A stretch of DNA of 64,000 nt from Clostridium sp. MB40-C1 (GCF_030913655.1 NZ_CP133189.1:2852001-2916000), one strand, 5' to 3'; positions 54,186-63,730 are shown, counted from the stretch's first letter. The notes: generated from the letters alone by a model not told the origin. A program made the numbers and translations.

Positions 54186-54326
54186 AAACTGCATTTTGGT
54201 TACAAAAACTGCATCTCATTTACAAAACATGCATTTGGGATACAAAAGTGGCGTTTCGTTTACAAATATTCAGTTGTCAGTTACAAAGATTGCTTTTCAA
54301 TTTACAAAGTGGCATCTCGTGTTACT
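54186..54326. repeat. Array of seven degenerate repeats with 20/21-bp period, core TTACAAA
   Basis: TTACAAA-like cores start at 54200, 54220, 54240 (ATACAAA), 54260, 54281, 54302 and 54322 (TTAC only). Each is preceded by a looser (T/G)GCATTT-like half. Successive spacings are 20, 20, 20, 21, 21 and 20, close to two turns of the helix. Such arrays occur at the ends of IS21-type transposons and as multi-site operators. No transposase of that kind is nearby. Confidence 0.65.
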
Positions 54327-54413
54327 ATTGAGTCTAAATAATTAATTATATGCATATTATGACAAATAAATTTATCACAATGACAATAAAATTAAGCATA
54401 ATGACAATTATAA

Positions 54414-54442
54414 TTGACATACTAGAAAATTCAGCATATAAT
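54414..54442 (+). promoter_or_regulatory. Consensus sigma-A promoter with candidate operator repeats
   Basis: TTGACA (54414) and TATAAT (54437) with exactly 17 bases between. Just upstream, AATGACAAT occurs twice (about 54379 and 54400), followed by ATTGACAT. The repeats could be the binding sites of the XRE regulator encoded 30 bases downstream. Confidence 0.8.
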
Positions 54443-54470
54443 TCTATCATAAGGTAAGGAGGCGTATAAC

Positions 54471-54692
54471 TTGGAACTGAAAAATAGAGTTAAAGAACTT
54501 AGAGCAAGGTATAATCTAAGTCAATCAGATTTAGGAAAATTGATTGGAGCCTCAAGACAAACTATAAGTCTCATAGAAAGAGGCGATTACTCACCGTCTA
54601 TAGTATTAGCTCTAAAAATGGCTATAGTTTTTAAAGTTAGTGTAGAAGAAGTCTTTTATTTAGAGGGGGAAACAGACGATGAAGAAATATAA
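54471..54692 (+). CDS. Small XRE-family regulator
   Basis: 73 residues, essentially one helix-turn-helix domain (NLSQSDLGKLIGASRQTISL, IERGDYSPSIVLALKMA). It belongs to the subclass beside DUF3169 membrane proteins and ABC exporters. The start is TTG, placed by AAGGAGG 8 bases ahead. Its end overlaps the next gene by 14 bases, so translation is coupled. It is likely an autorepressor acting at the repeats in its promoter. Confidence 0.9.
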   Translation: MELKNRVKELRARYNLSQSDLGKLIGASRQTISLIERGDYSPSIVLALKMAIVFKVSVEEVFYLEGETDDEEI

Positions 54693-55371
54693 AAATTTTA
54701 TAATAATGATGATATTTTCTATGTTACTTGGAGGTATTGTAGGAGTTTTAAGTGGAAAGAATCTTAATATAGAAATAAATTTTGGAAAAAATATTTATCT
54801 TTATTTATTTAGAGGATTCTTAGGAATAGAGATTATTTTATCAATTATAATAATTTCCATAATTATATTTATAATCAAAAAATTTAAGAGTGTAAATTTA
54901 GACAATATACCAAGTCCCATAGAAAAAATTATAAATATACTAATTCATCTTAGTACTACCTCTGTTATAATATCTTTGACTTTTATGTCCATTATGATAA
55001 ATAGAAATTATAGTGATCATAAATCTGTATATATTATTATTTCATTTTTAACCATGATAACTACAAACACTTTGCAAATATTATCTATTAGATGCTACAA
55101 CAAATATCATCCAGATAGAAAACTTAATATGTTTGAAAATCATTCCAACAAAAAATATTTTGAAAGATTGGATGAAGGTGAAAAATGGATAGCTTATATT
55201 TCTAGTTATAAAAGTTTTAAAGGAATGCAATTGGTGTATTCAACAATACTTGTCATTTTAATGATTTTTTCTGTAATTGCAACTGTACCAATAATACTTC
55301 CACTAGTTATAGCTCTTCTTTGGATAATCCAAATATCCATATACTGCATAGAAGCCTCAAAATATAATTAA
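54679..55371 (+). CDS. DUF3169 family membrane protein
   Basis: 230 residues with six predicted membrane segments (about 7-25, 42-68, 85-105, 117-137, 183-203 and 207-225). A cytoplasmic loop holds LNMFENHSNKKYFERLDEGE and KWIAYISSYKSF, typical of DUF3169. It is almost always encoded directly after a small XRE regulator, as here. It may be a signal partner or modulator for the regulator; function is unproven. Confidence 0.8.
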   Translation: MKKYKNFIIMMIFSMLLGGIVGVLSGKNLNIEINFGKNIYLYLFRGFLGIEIILSIIIISIIIFIIKKFKSVNLDNIPSPIEKIINILIHLSTTSVIISLTFMSIMINRNYSDHKSVYIIISFLTMITTNTLQILSIRCYNKYHPDRKLNMFENHSNKKYFERLDEGEKWIAYISSYKSFKGMQLVYSTILVILMIFSVIATVPIILPLVIALLWIIQISIYCIEASKYN

Positions 55372-55406
55372 TAAATAAAATTTAAATTTTGGAAGGAAGG
55401 TGCCAT

Positions 55407-56126
55407 ATGATTGAAGTAAAAAACTTAACTAAAAAATTCAAAAACACCAATGCCGTAGATAACATAAGTTTCAACGTAAATGATGGTGAAATAGTCGGAC
55501 TTCTTGGCGAAAATGGTGCAGGTAAAACCACTACTCTTAGAATGCTCGCTACTATGCTCAAGATTACTGATGGTGAAGCTAAAATAAACGGGTATGATGC
55601 AGCTAAAGAACCTTATAAAGTTAGAGGAGAGATAGGAATACTTTTTGGTGGAGAAGTGGGACTTTATGACAGACTTACAGCAAGAGAAAATATAATGTAT
55701 TTTGCTGAGCTTAATGGAATGTCAAAAGAAGAAGCAGCAAAAAGTATAGAAAATTTAGCAGAAAGTCTTGATATGAAAGATTATCTTGATAAAAGAGTTG
55801 GCAAATTTTCAAGAGGTATGAAACAAAAAGTTTCTATAGCAAGGTCTATAGTTCATAACCCTTCTGTTGTTTTATTTGATGAGCCTACTACTGGACTTGA
55901 TGTTAGCGCAGCTAGAATTGTGCAAGACTTTATATTAAAGTGTAAAAAAGAAAATAGAGCTGTTATTTTTTCAAGCCACTCCATGTCTGAAGTAGAAAAG
56001 CTATGTGATAGAATCATAATTATACACAAAGGTAAACTTATAAAAGAAGGCTCTATTGATGATTTAAAAAAAGAATATAATAATGAACTTGAAGAAATGT
56101 TTGTTCAATTAATTAACAATAAATAA
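55407..56126 (+). CDS. ABC transporter ATPase, NatA-like
   Basis: About 239 residues. Walker A GENGAGKTTTL, Q-loop region, signature FSRGMKQKVSIARS, Walker B VVLFDEPTTGLD and the H-loop in SSHSMSEVEKL are all intact. Best resembles NatA, the ATPase of Na+ or peptide exporters. ATG 55407 has GGAAGG just upstream; an in-frame ATG six codons earlier lacks a site. Same operon as XRE and DUF3169 genes. Confidence 0.93.
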   Translation: MIEVKNLTKKFKNTNAVDNISFNVNDGEIVGLLGENGAGKTTTLRMLATMLKITDGEAKINGYDAAKEPYKVRGEIGILFGGEVGLYDRLTARENIMYFAELNGMSKEEAAKSIENLAESLDMKDYLDKRVGKFSRGMKQKVSIARSIVHNPSVVLFDEPTTGLDVSAARIVQDFILKCKKENRAVIFSSHSMSEVEKLCDRIIIIHKGKLIKEGSIDDLKKEYNNELEEMFVQLINNK

Positions 56127-56147
56127 TTAAATAAAGAGGGTGATAAC

Positions 56148-57332
56148 ATGAAAAATAATATAGCTTTTATAGTTTTGAAAAAAGAACTTACCGATATATT
56201 TAGAGATAGAAAAACTTTAATTATGAGTATATTACTTCCTATGATTTTGCTTCCAATAATATCATTTTTCATTGGTAAAGTAGGTAATGACAGTAAAACG
56301 AAAGTAGAAAATAACGTTAAGATAGCTATAGTTGATGAAGGAAATAGTAAATTTAAAAATCATATAAAATCTCAAAAAAATATAAATATACTTGACTCTA
56401 AGAACATAGATCAAGATATAAAAGACGGTAAACTCTTTGCAGCAATATATATTCCTAAAAATTTTGATGAAAATATAAACAAAGAAACTAAAGAAAAACT
56501 AACAATAAAGTATGATAATACTAGTACTGAAGCTACAATGGCCGTCTCCATTGTGAAATCCTATATAGATTCTTATTCAAAAACAATAGTAGGTCAAAGA
56601 CTTGCTGAGAAAAATATGGACCCTTCCATATTAACTCCTATAGAAGTTATAGAATCCACAACTGAAAATAAAGATAGTGGTTTTGGTAAAGCTATGGCAG
56701 CTATGTTACTTCCACTTTTACTTATGATCTATAGTGCTACAAGTACTATTGGAGCTGCTGTAGATTTAGGTGCTGGTGAAAAAGAAAGAGGAACATTAGA
56801 ACCACTTCTTACAACAAAAGCAAATAGAGTTTCTCTACTTGTAGGAAAATTTTTAGCTATAACTATTATGGGAATATTGATGTCCATTGCTTCTTTAATC
56901 GGTGTAATAATAACTATGAATCAAGCAAACAGTATGTTTGGAGCTATGGGAGATTTTAATTTAGGTATTGGAACTCTTGCTTTAATTATGATTTTACCTA
57001 TTTTATATACAATGGTTTTCGGTGCTCTTCAACTGGCAATAAGTATTTATGCTAGGTCTTTCAAAGAGGCTCAAACTTATTTGAGTCCTATGAGTATAAT
57101 AGCTATGGTTTTACTTTATGCTGTTATGATGAAAGATCCAAAGAATATCGAAGGATTTTACTTCCACATTCCTCTTACAAATGGAGCATGCCTTATGAAA
57201 GAATTTTTAGTTGGAATACACAACTATACTCATATAGCAATTACATTTGGATGGATTGCCGCATATATTGTTGCTTCTATTTTGTTTGCAAGATACATGT
57301 TCTCTAAAGAAGAAGTTATCTTTAGAGCTTAA
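56148..57332 (+). CDS. ABC-2 type permease, NatB-like
   Basis: 394 residues. One membrane segment at 25-45 is followed by an extracellular loop of about 130 residues and then five segments in the C-terminal half (LLPLLLMIYSATSTIGAAVD onward). The motif AGEKERGTLEPLLTT after the second segment is the NatB/ABC-2 hallmark. Starts 21 bases after the ATPase. Together they should export Na+ or a toxic compound. Confidence 0.9.
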   Translation: MKNNIAFIVLKKELTDIFRDRKTLIMSILLPMILLPIISFFIGKVGNDSKTKVENNVKIAIVDEGNSKFKNHIKSQKNINILDSKNIDQDIKDGKLFAAIYIPKNFDENINKETKEKLTIKYDNTSTEATMAVSIVKSYIDSYSKTIVGQRLAEKNMDPSILTPIEVIESTTENKDSGFGKAMAAMLLPLLLMIYSATSTIGAAVDLGAGEKERGTLEPLLTTKANRVSLLVGKFLAITIMGILMSIASLIGVIITMNQANSMFGAMGDFNLGIGTLALIMILPILYTMVFGALQLAISIYARSFKEAQTYLSPMSIIAMVLLYAVMMKDPKNIEGFYFHIPLTNGACLMKEFLVGIHNYTHIAITFGWIAAYIVASILFARYMFSKEEVIFRA

Positions 57333-57585
57333 ATAAATCTCTGTTAAAGAATAGTGTTGAAAATTAGCTAATACCTGTATAATTAGGTATAATGAGCTAT
57401 ACAAATGATTATAGAAATTTTATTATGCCAATAATTAAATAAATAGTCAATTGTAAGATGTTGTGTCCCAAAATATAATGAAAGAAAGAGTAAACAAAAT
57501 TCTTGCTGATAATATCTGCAGTGTCAATTATTTTATCCATCTCTACTGCTATTGTTGAAAAATTAATGAAGGGACTTTGGGGTAA

Positions 57586-57954
57586 ATGTTTGAACATGAA
57601 TATATTATAAGAGTCATAAAAGCAGGTATACAAACCGCAATGGCCATTTTTGCAGGAAAAGATGCTGTGAAAAGTGATATTGATATAGAGAATTATAATA
57701 TAACACTTTCAGAAGACAAATTGTTAGAGTTTATGATAAAAAAATATATAAGTGAAGGCAAAATTAACGAAGCGGAAAATATTTTATTTGAAACTATAGA
57801 ATTTCGGAAAACTAAAAAAAATTTAGAAACTGCATTATTCTTTTATGAAGAACTTAATAAATGGGATGAAGATAAACTTCTTAAATGTAATTTTTCAAGA
57901 TCTGAAGTTGAACAGGGACTAAAAGATGTAAGAAGGCTATATAAAAAAGATTAA
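57586..57954 (+). CDS. DUF6483-type small protein
   Basis: 122 residues, helical and acidic (SEDKLLEFMIKKYISEGKIN, EAENILFETIEFRKTKKNLE), without signal peptide or membrane segment. Tetratricopeptide-like helices and the opening MFEHEYIIRVIKAG match DUF6483 as I remember it. GGGG lies shortly before the ATG. Own terminator. No function known. Confidence 0.65.
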   Translation: MFEHEYIIRVIKAGIQTAMAIFAGKDAVKSDIDIENYNITLSEDKLLEFMIKKYISEGKINEAENILFETIEFRKTKKNLETALFFYEELNKWDEDKLLKCNFSRSEVEQGLKDVRRLYKKD

Positions 57955-57987
57955 CTTAAATTTTATTTTTAAGTTAATCTTTTTTTA
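57946..57987 (+). terminator. Terminator of the DUF6483 gene
   Basis: AAGATTAACTTAAA and its complement around 7 bases, followed by TTTTT; the left arm includes the stop codon. Confidence 0.85.
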
Positions 57988-58053
57988 TTATAGGAGAAAA
58001 ATAAATATCTATTGTAGTCTTCCTTTTAATCAAAAAATTTAATAAAAAAACTA

Positions 58054-58084
58054 TTGACCTGTCCCCTACTGTCACCCTTATAGT
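58054..58084 (+). promoter_or_regulatory. MerR-type promoter with 19-bp spacer
   Basis: TTGACC (58054) and TATAGT (58079) are separated by 19 bases, TGTCCCCTACTGTCACCCT. The overlong spacer is the classic target of MerR-family activators, which twist the DNA to realign the elements. The G+C-rich spacer stands out in this genome. Confidence 0.8.
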
Positions 58085-58136
58085 TATATTAAGAGTTCTA
58101 ATAAATCTTAATTATTAACAAGGAGGTTTACTATTT

Positions 58137-59096
58137 ATGAATATTAAAAATGCATCAGAAAAAACTGGATTAACTAAAAAAGCAATTAAATATTATGAAA
58201 GCGAAGGATTAATCATTCCTTCAAAAAATAGTGGGAATAATTATAGAGAGTATACATGTGAGGATATTGTAAAACTTAATTTAATAGGAGCTTTAAGAGC
58301 AGTAGACATACCAATTTCCAACATAAAAGAAATTATAAACGGAAACAGTACTATACCAAAAATCATGAAAACTACACTACAAAAAATAGAAGGGAAAATA
58401 GAACATTTAGAAAAAAGTAAACTTATAATAAACAGTATTATGGAGAATAGTTCTAAAGACTATGAATCCATTGGAGAGCAAATTAAAAGATTAAAAGAAA
58501 CCTTAGAACTTTCTGTAGATGAAAAAAAAGAATATATATCTAATACTTTACTTAGATTATTTCCTGGTAGCTTTGGAGAAATATTTGTAACTACCTACTC
58601 TCCTTTTTTACAAGTTACCATTGATAATGATGAAAAGAAAAAAATTTGGCTAGAACTTGTGGAATTTTTGGATAACTTGGATGAAATAGATGAGAATCAC
58701 CCTTTTGTTAAACAATTGAATGAAAGTGCCAAACTTCAAAATGAAAATACTGAACCTTATAGAAATAAACATTTTGAAATGATTAAAAATTTATTAAATA
58801 ACGACCCTACTACTAGAGAACAAATTAAAAATCAAATGATCTTCTTTGGAGAACAACTTCATAAAAATGATGTTTTTAGAAAATCTTTTAAAGATAGTCT
58901 TGCTAAAAGTAAAGACATGTTTAATTCCATTAATTTATCTGATAATTATTTTGATGATTGCCTCGCTGTATTAAGTGAAGATTATAAAAAATATCGAGAA
59001 ATAAATGCTGAACTAAAAAAAGAAGCAGATCAAGAGATAAAAGAAAAGTTTGGAGTAGATTTTAACGAACTTATAAAGGAACTTTGTTCTAATTAA
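58137..59096 (+). CDS. MerR-family regulator with long effector domain
   Basis: 319 residues. An N-terminal MerR winged helix (KNASEKTGLTKKAIKYYESE, YREYTCEDIVKLNLIGALRA) and a dimerisation helix (about 75-110) are followed by about 200 residues of helical, acidic effector domain of no family I know. AGGAGG precedes the ATG. Its promoter has the 19-base spacer, so it is probably autoregulated. The stop lies two bases from the stop of the convergent sensor kinase, with no terminator between. Confidence 0.85.
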   Translation: MNIKNASEKTGLTKKAIKYYESEGLIIPSKNSGNNYREYTCEDIVKLNLIGALRAVDIPISNIKEIINGNSTIPKIMKTTLQKIEGKIEHLEKSKLIINSIMENSSKDYESIGEQIKRLKETLELSVDEKKEYISNTLLRLFPGSFGEIFVTTYSPFLQVTIDNDEKKKIWLELVEFLDNLDEIDENHPFVKQLNESAKLQNENTEPYRNKHFEMIKNLLNNDPTTREQIKNQMIFFGEQLHKNDVFRKSFKDSLAKSKDMFNSINLSDNYFDDCLAVLSEDYKKYREINAELKKEADQEIKEKFGVDFNELIKELCSN

Positions 59097-59098
59097 TA

Positions 59099-60013
59099 CT
59101 ACTCCAACCCTTTGTATATTTTCCATTTTATTATTATACTGAGCTTGCCTTGTGATAATTCTACAGCGATTGTATGCCCCATTTGTTCAACTAACTCTTT
59201 TGTTATTGCAAGTCCAAGCCCAGTACTTTTACCACTTCTTGCACGATCAGCTGTAAAAAATCTTTCAAATAAATGTTTTGCATCTTCATCAGTTAAATTT
59301 GGTGCGTCATTTGTAAAAGTTGTAACAAGACCTTCGTTACTCTGTTTTAATGATATAGCTACAAAATTTTCTCCATATTTCAGCATGTTTTGTATCAAAT
59401 TAGAAATTATTCTTCTTACTGCATTTTCATCTACAATAACTAGAGGTATTTTCTCATCAATATCAATATTCGGTTCTATTCCTCTATTTAAAAAGTCATT
59501 GTAAAATGAAACTATTGTCTCGCTCATCACATTATATAGATTTAGTGATTTTAGTTCAAATTTATACTCATTTGCCTCTAATCTCGACAAATCATAAAAA
59601 CTAGTTATTAAAATTTTTAATGCTTTTGTTCTATTTTTCACTATATCTACATATTGCTTTTTTTCGTCCTGTGACACATTATTATCTTCCATAAGCTGCA
59701 TATACCCCATTATTGATGTAAGTGGCGTACGTAAATCATGAGATATATTTGCAATAGCCTGCCTTAATTCCAAATCCATACGCTTATGTTCAACTTCATT
59801 TTTCTGTTTTTCCTCTAAAATTTTATTTATTTCTAAAGCCACACTCTCTAATTGTCTTTTATTTGAACCTAATAATATTTTTGAATTAGTTTTATTTTTA
59901 TTTATTTTATTTAGCTGATTAGCTATATTTTTAATTTCACTCTTCAATAAAAAATAGAGGGTAACAAATATGCCTAACACAATTAAAAGAAAAGTAATAA
60001 TTAAATGCTGCAT
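59099..60013 (-). CDS. Sensor histidine kinase of the BcrAB-type module
   Basis: 304 residues. A single N-terminal membrane segment (about 4-24) leaves almost no extracellular part, so it is an intramembrane-type sensor. The HisKA site IANISHDLRTPLTSIMGYMQ and the ATPase boxes LIQNMLKYGEN, FTNDAPNLT and GKSTGLGLAI are intact. It is encoded downstream of the ABC genes, with its regulator upstream of them, as in several lantibiotic and bacitracin resistance modules that sense transporter flux. Confidence 0.88.
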   Translation of the reverse strand: MQHLIITFLLIVLGIFVTLYFLLKSEIKNIANQLNKINKNKTNSKILLGSNKRQLESVALEINKILEEKQKNEVEHKRMDLELRQAIANISHDLRTPLTSIMGYMQLMEDNNVSQDEKKQYVDIVKNRTKALKILITSFYDLSRLEANEYKFELKSLNLYNVMSETIVSFYNDFLNRGIEPNIDIDEKIPLVIVDENAVRRIISNLIQNMLKYGENFVAISLKQSNEGLVTTFTNDAPNLTDEDAKHLFERFFTADRARSGKSTGLGLAITKELVEQMGHTIAVELSQGKLSIIIKWKIYKGLE

Positions 60014-60174
60014 AACTCCCTCCTTATTATTTAAATATTAGGTTGTTTAATAATTCATAGATAAAATAAATTATAAACAACCTTAATAAATCCTAACTAA
60101 AATACTTATTTTTTATAACTTACATAAATATATTTTAAATTAACTAATTTGTCGTTTCCTTAAGATATATAATT

Positions 60175-60921
60175 TTATTTTACTTCCATATTCTTAACAT
60201 ATACCATAGTTAAAACTGCAAATACTATGATATATACAATTCCCACTACACTTGCAAAAATTAAAGTATTATTTGTTACTGGTTGTTCTGATAAATTTTT
60301 AAACTGAGTTGTAATAAGAATATTTCCTACATATTTAAATTTATCAGAAACTAACAATGCAAGACCCTTAACAATTTTTCCTGTCATCGCAAATAACCCC
60401 ATATAAACAAATGTAAATGTTGTGTTGCTTTTAAAGAAGAAGGCTATTAAAATACCTATTGATATTGAGGCAACCCATAAAATTATTGACACTAATAATT
60501 TTATCATAAAACTATTCAATATACTTGATGAAAAACCCTGACCAATTCCAAATATTATTATGCCACTTCCGAAAAATACAATTAATATAATAAATAATGC
60601 TATAAAAGAAAGAATAACTGATGTAATAATTTTTGATAAAATTAACTTATTTCTTGAAACACCAAATGAAACAATATTTTTCAAAGTTTGACTTTTTTGC
60701 TCTTCTGCTGTAGTCATATCTAGTATTGGTAAAACAAAAAATATACCTGCACTTAACATATATGTGAAAAATTCAAACATTTCAGCTAAGTTTATACCTG
60801 CATTGTGATTCGTTGAGAGAAAATTAAAAAGTAGTCCTAAAATAGATAATGCTCCTACATAACCCCAGTAATATGCTCTATTAAAATTTCGATAAAGTTC
60901 TGCTTTTATATAATTAAGCAT
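60175..60921 (-). CDS. ABC-2 permease, BcrB/lantibiotic-protection type
   Basis: About 248 residues with six membrane segments, opening MLNYIKAELYRNFNRAYYWG. Size and layout match BcrB, SpaE/MutE-type permeases. ATG 60921 has GGAGGTG 7 bases ahead. It overlaps the ATPase gene end by 8 bases (ATGCTTAA), a sign of translational coupling. Confidence 0.85.
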   Translation of the reverse strand: MLNYIKAELYRNFNRAYYWGYVGALSILGLLFNFLSTNHNAGINLAEMFEFFTYMLSAGIFFVLPILDMTTAEEQKSQTLKNIVSFGVSRNKLILSKIITSVILSFIALFIILIVFFGSGIIIFGIGQGFSSSILNSFMIKLLVSIILWVASISIGILIAFFFKSNTTFTFVYMGLFAMTGKIVKGLALLVSDKFKYVGNILITTQFKNLSEQPVTNNTLIFASVVGIVYIIVFAVLTMVYVKNMEVK

Positions 60922-61837
60922 GATGAGCACCTCCAATCAAATTCATAAAGTAATCTTCTAAATTCACACCAACTTGATTAATTGAAGATACCATAACTTC
61001 ATTATATATAAGAGTTTTATTTACAATCTCAGGAACATCTATTTTCTCATATAATCTAATTTCGTTGCCATTTAAAACCTCATATTCACTGCATCCAAGT
61101 TCTTTTTCAATTATAGCAGTAGCTTTTTCCGTATTATCTACTTTTATAGCTATGCAACGTTTGCATTTTTCTTCTAATTGTTTTGCTGATATTTGTTCTA
61201 TAAATTTACCATTATTAATAAAACCATAAGTAGTTGCAAGTTGCGAAAGTTCCCCTAATATATGACTTGATATAATTATTGTAATATTTTTTTCTTTATT
61301 CATCTTTGATAATAGTTCTCTAAATTCTACGATTCCAGAAGGATCAAGCCCATTGATTGGTTCATCTAAAATAAGTAAATCTGGACTTGCCATTAAAGCA
61401 AGTGCTAATCCTAACCTTTGCTTCATCCCAAGAGAAAAATTTTTAAATTTTTTAGTTCCTACATCCTCAAGTCCTACAAACTGAAGAATTTCATCTACAC
61501 ATTCTTTTTCTGGAATCCCTCTTTGTATTCTATAATATTCAAGATTCTTTTTTGCAGATAAATATGGAAAGAAACTAGGAGTCTCTATCATACACCCTGT
61601 TCTCATTCTTGATTTTTCCAATCCACTTTGTGAGGTTTCATTAAACATTTCAATTTCCCCGTCTGTTGCAATTGCAAGCCCACTTATCATTCTAAGTAAT
61701 GTTGTTTTACCTGCACCATTTTTACCAACAAGTCCATATATTTCCCCTTTCTTTATTTCTATGTTAACATTGTTTACAGCTAAATGTTTACGGTATTTTT
61801 TAGTCAATTTTTTGGTTCTAAGCACTGTTTCTGACAT
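60914..61837 (-). CDS. ABC ATPase, BcrA/lantibiotic-protection type
   Basis: 307 residues. Walker A GKNGAGKTTLL, signature FSLGMKQRLGLALALM, Walker B LLILDEPINGLDPSG and the H-loop ISSHILGELSQ. After about residue 220 comes the extra C-terminal domain typical of BcrA. With the permease it should export or expel a membrane-active peptide such as bacitracin or a lantibiotic. AGGAGGAG precedes the ATG. Confidence 0.92.
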   Translation of the reverse strand: MSETVLRTKKLTKKYRKHLAVNNVNIEIKKGEIYGLVGKNGAGKTTLLRMISGLAIATDGEIEMFNETSQSGLEKSRMRTGCMIETPSFFPYLSAKKNLEYYRIQRGIPEKECVDEILQFVGLEDVGTKKFKNFSLGMKQRLGLALALMASPDLLILDEPINGLDPSGIVEFRELLSKMNKEKNITIIISSHILGELSQLATTYGFINNGKFIEQISAKQLEEKCKRCIAIKVDNTEKATAIIEKELGCSEYEVLNGNEIRLYEKIDVPEIVNKTLIYNEVMVSSINQVGVNLEDYFMNLIGGAHHA

Positions 61838-61926
61838 TCAATTTCTCCTCCTTATTTCTTGTATACTTACATATTAAGCTAGAACCTATAAGATAACTTA
61901 AAAAAAAACTTAAGAAAGTCTTAAGT

Positions 61927-62622
61927 TTAATCACTCATTTTAAATCCAATTCCCCATACTGTATGAATGTATTCTGTATCAGGATCAATCTTAGCTAACT
62001 TTGAGCGAAGATTGCTCATATGAACATTTACTGTATTATCATCTCCTAAGAATTCATCATGCCATACATTTTCAAATAAATTAGCTTTTGTAAATACCTT
62101 ATTAGGATGAGACATTAACAGTTCTAATATGTTAAACTCTCTCGCCGTAAGTGAAACCAATTTATCTTTAAGAGTCACTTCTACTGTTTCACGATTTAAA
62201 ATTAGATTTTTATGTTTTAAAGTATTTTGTTTCTCAATTCCATTTGAAAACACTATATACCGCCTCAACTGTGCTTCAACTCTTGCCAAAACCTCGTTAA
62301 TATCAAAAGGTTTTGACACAAAATCATCTGCACCACTTCTCAATACGTCTACTCTTATATCTTGTCCAGGCTTTGCAGAAATAACTATAATAGGCATTGT
62401 TTTTATTTTTCTTATATGTGAAATAAGTTCTTCTCCACTTATACCAGGTAACATTAAATCAAGTAACACTAACTGAAAATCATATTGTTCAATGCACATC
62501 TTTGCTTCTGAACCCGAATAAGCTCCTCTTACATTATATCCATGATTGCTTAACATCTTACACAGCAAATTATTTATATCTGAATCATCTTCTACAACTA
62601 ATATGTTTATATTATCATTCAT
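61927..62622 (-). CDS. OmpR-family response regulator of the BcrAB-type module
   Basis: 231 residues. The receiver has ILVVEDDSD, phospho-acceptor Asp in LVLLDLMLPG, Ser in VISAKPG and Lys in DFVSKPF. The winged helix ends VHMSNLRSKL and IHTVWGIGFKM. GAGAGG lies 10 bases before the ATG. First gene of the operon RR - ATPase - permease - kinase. Confidence 0.92.
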   Translation of the reverse strand: MNDNINILVVEDDSDINNLLCKMLSNHGYNVRGAYSGSEAKMCIEQYDFQLVLLDLMLPGISGEELISHIRKIKTMPIIVISAKPGQDIRVDVLRSGADDFVSKPFDINEVLARVEAQLRRYIVFSNGIEKQNTLKHKNLILNRETVEVTLKDKLVSLTAREFNILELLMSHPNKVFTKANLFENVWHDEFLGDDNTVNVHMSNLRSKLAKIDPDTEYIHTVWGIGFKMSD

Positions 62623-62868
62623 GATTAATATCCTCTCTTTATTTAAACATCTCTAGTAAATATCAAATGTACATATATATTATAACATTGAGACTTAATT
62701 ATATTTAACAAATTGTTCATTTTATATGAATCCTAAAATAAAGTTTTTTCGGATTTTTAAGATTAAACTCATATTGATATACGTATGCAATAAAAATGTA
62801 TCATAAAAAACTCCTAAAGCATATATATTTAGTATGCCTATAAAGTTATTTTTGAAGGAGATTTTTTT

Positions 62869-63588
62869 ATGAGATTTAAAGGTAAAGTTTTTTTTATTTT
62901 AATTATTTCAGTTATATTTGTATTTATGGGATGCGCTTCTTCTGTCAAGAAGAACACAGATAATACAAACAATAATACAGAATGTCTTGGAACCCAAAAT
63001 AATACTACTAACGTAAATAAAACTTCTGAAAAAAACAATTCTAATAACGCATTAACATCTACAAACGAAAAAAAAGATTCTAGTACAAATGCTAATGTAA
63101 AACCTACTAAGACAACACCTTTACCAAAAATATCAAATAAAAAAAATACTAAACCTGAAAATTCCAAAAATAAATCAAATACTAAACAAATAAGGATAAT
63201 GGGGTTTATTGGTAAAGTGTATGACAAAGACGGGAAAAAATATTTAACTTGTGATAATGTTAATTTTTTGACTGGGAAAGCTGCTGTTGAAGCTGCTAAA
63301 AAAGATGGTGTAGCACAAAAAGATGAAAATGGAAACTACTATGTATGGGATGATTATTATATAGTTAATTCAAAAAAACAATTTAAAACTTACAAAATTT
63401 CAGAGAACGCTACTTTTAATTTGTGTGTATATCTACTAGATTCTGAAGGTAAATATTCTAATGCCTCAATTACTAAAAAAACAACTTATGCCAAATTTAA
63501 ATCATCAACTAATAGTTACTCTCTTCTATGTTATATTACAATTAAAAATAATGAAATAATAAATGTGACCCAACAATATATTCCTTAA
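62869..63588 (+). CDS. Small lipoprotein with Asn/Lys/Thr-rich linker
   Basis: 239 residues. The signal peptide has lipobox VFMGC (Cys about residue 21). A low-complexity Asn/Thr/Lys/Ser region (about 25-105) is followed by a compact C-terminal domain (KVYDKDGKKYLTCDNVNFLT, NSKKQFKTYKISENATFNLC). No family recognised. GGAG lies ahead of the ATG. Monocistronic. Confidence 0.75.
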   Translation: MRFKGKVFFILIISVIFVFMGCASSVKKNTDNTNNNTECLGTQNNTTNVNKTSEKNNSNNALTSTNEKKDSSTNANVKPTKTTPLPKISNKKNTKPENSKNKSNTKQIRIMGFIGKVYDKDGKKYLTCDNVNFLTGKAAVEAAKKDGVAQKDENGNYYVWDDYYIVNSKKQFKTYKISENATFNLCVYLLDSEGKYSNASITKKTTYAKFKSSTNSYSLLCYITIKNNEIINVTQQYIP

Positions 63589-63730
63589 AACACCCTTTAT
63601 CTTACTAACCATTGTAAACTTTGTAAACAAATTATAAACAATTGGTTAATATTATCATAAATGGATGTTTATTTACAGCAAATAGAGTACAATAAGATTA
63701 ACTGTAAATAAAAGAAAAGAGGGGTTTATT

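Noticed and set aside
54186-54326. CRISPR array
   Set aside because: Units are 20-21 bases with only a 7-base conserved core and no separate spacers; no cas genes are present.
57409-57633. Leftward 74-codon frame between the NatB and DUF6483 genes
   Set aside because: Hydrophobic low-complexity translation, no ribosome site, overlaps the start of a better rightward gene.
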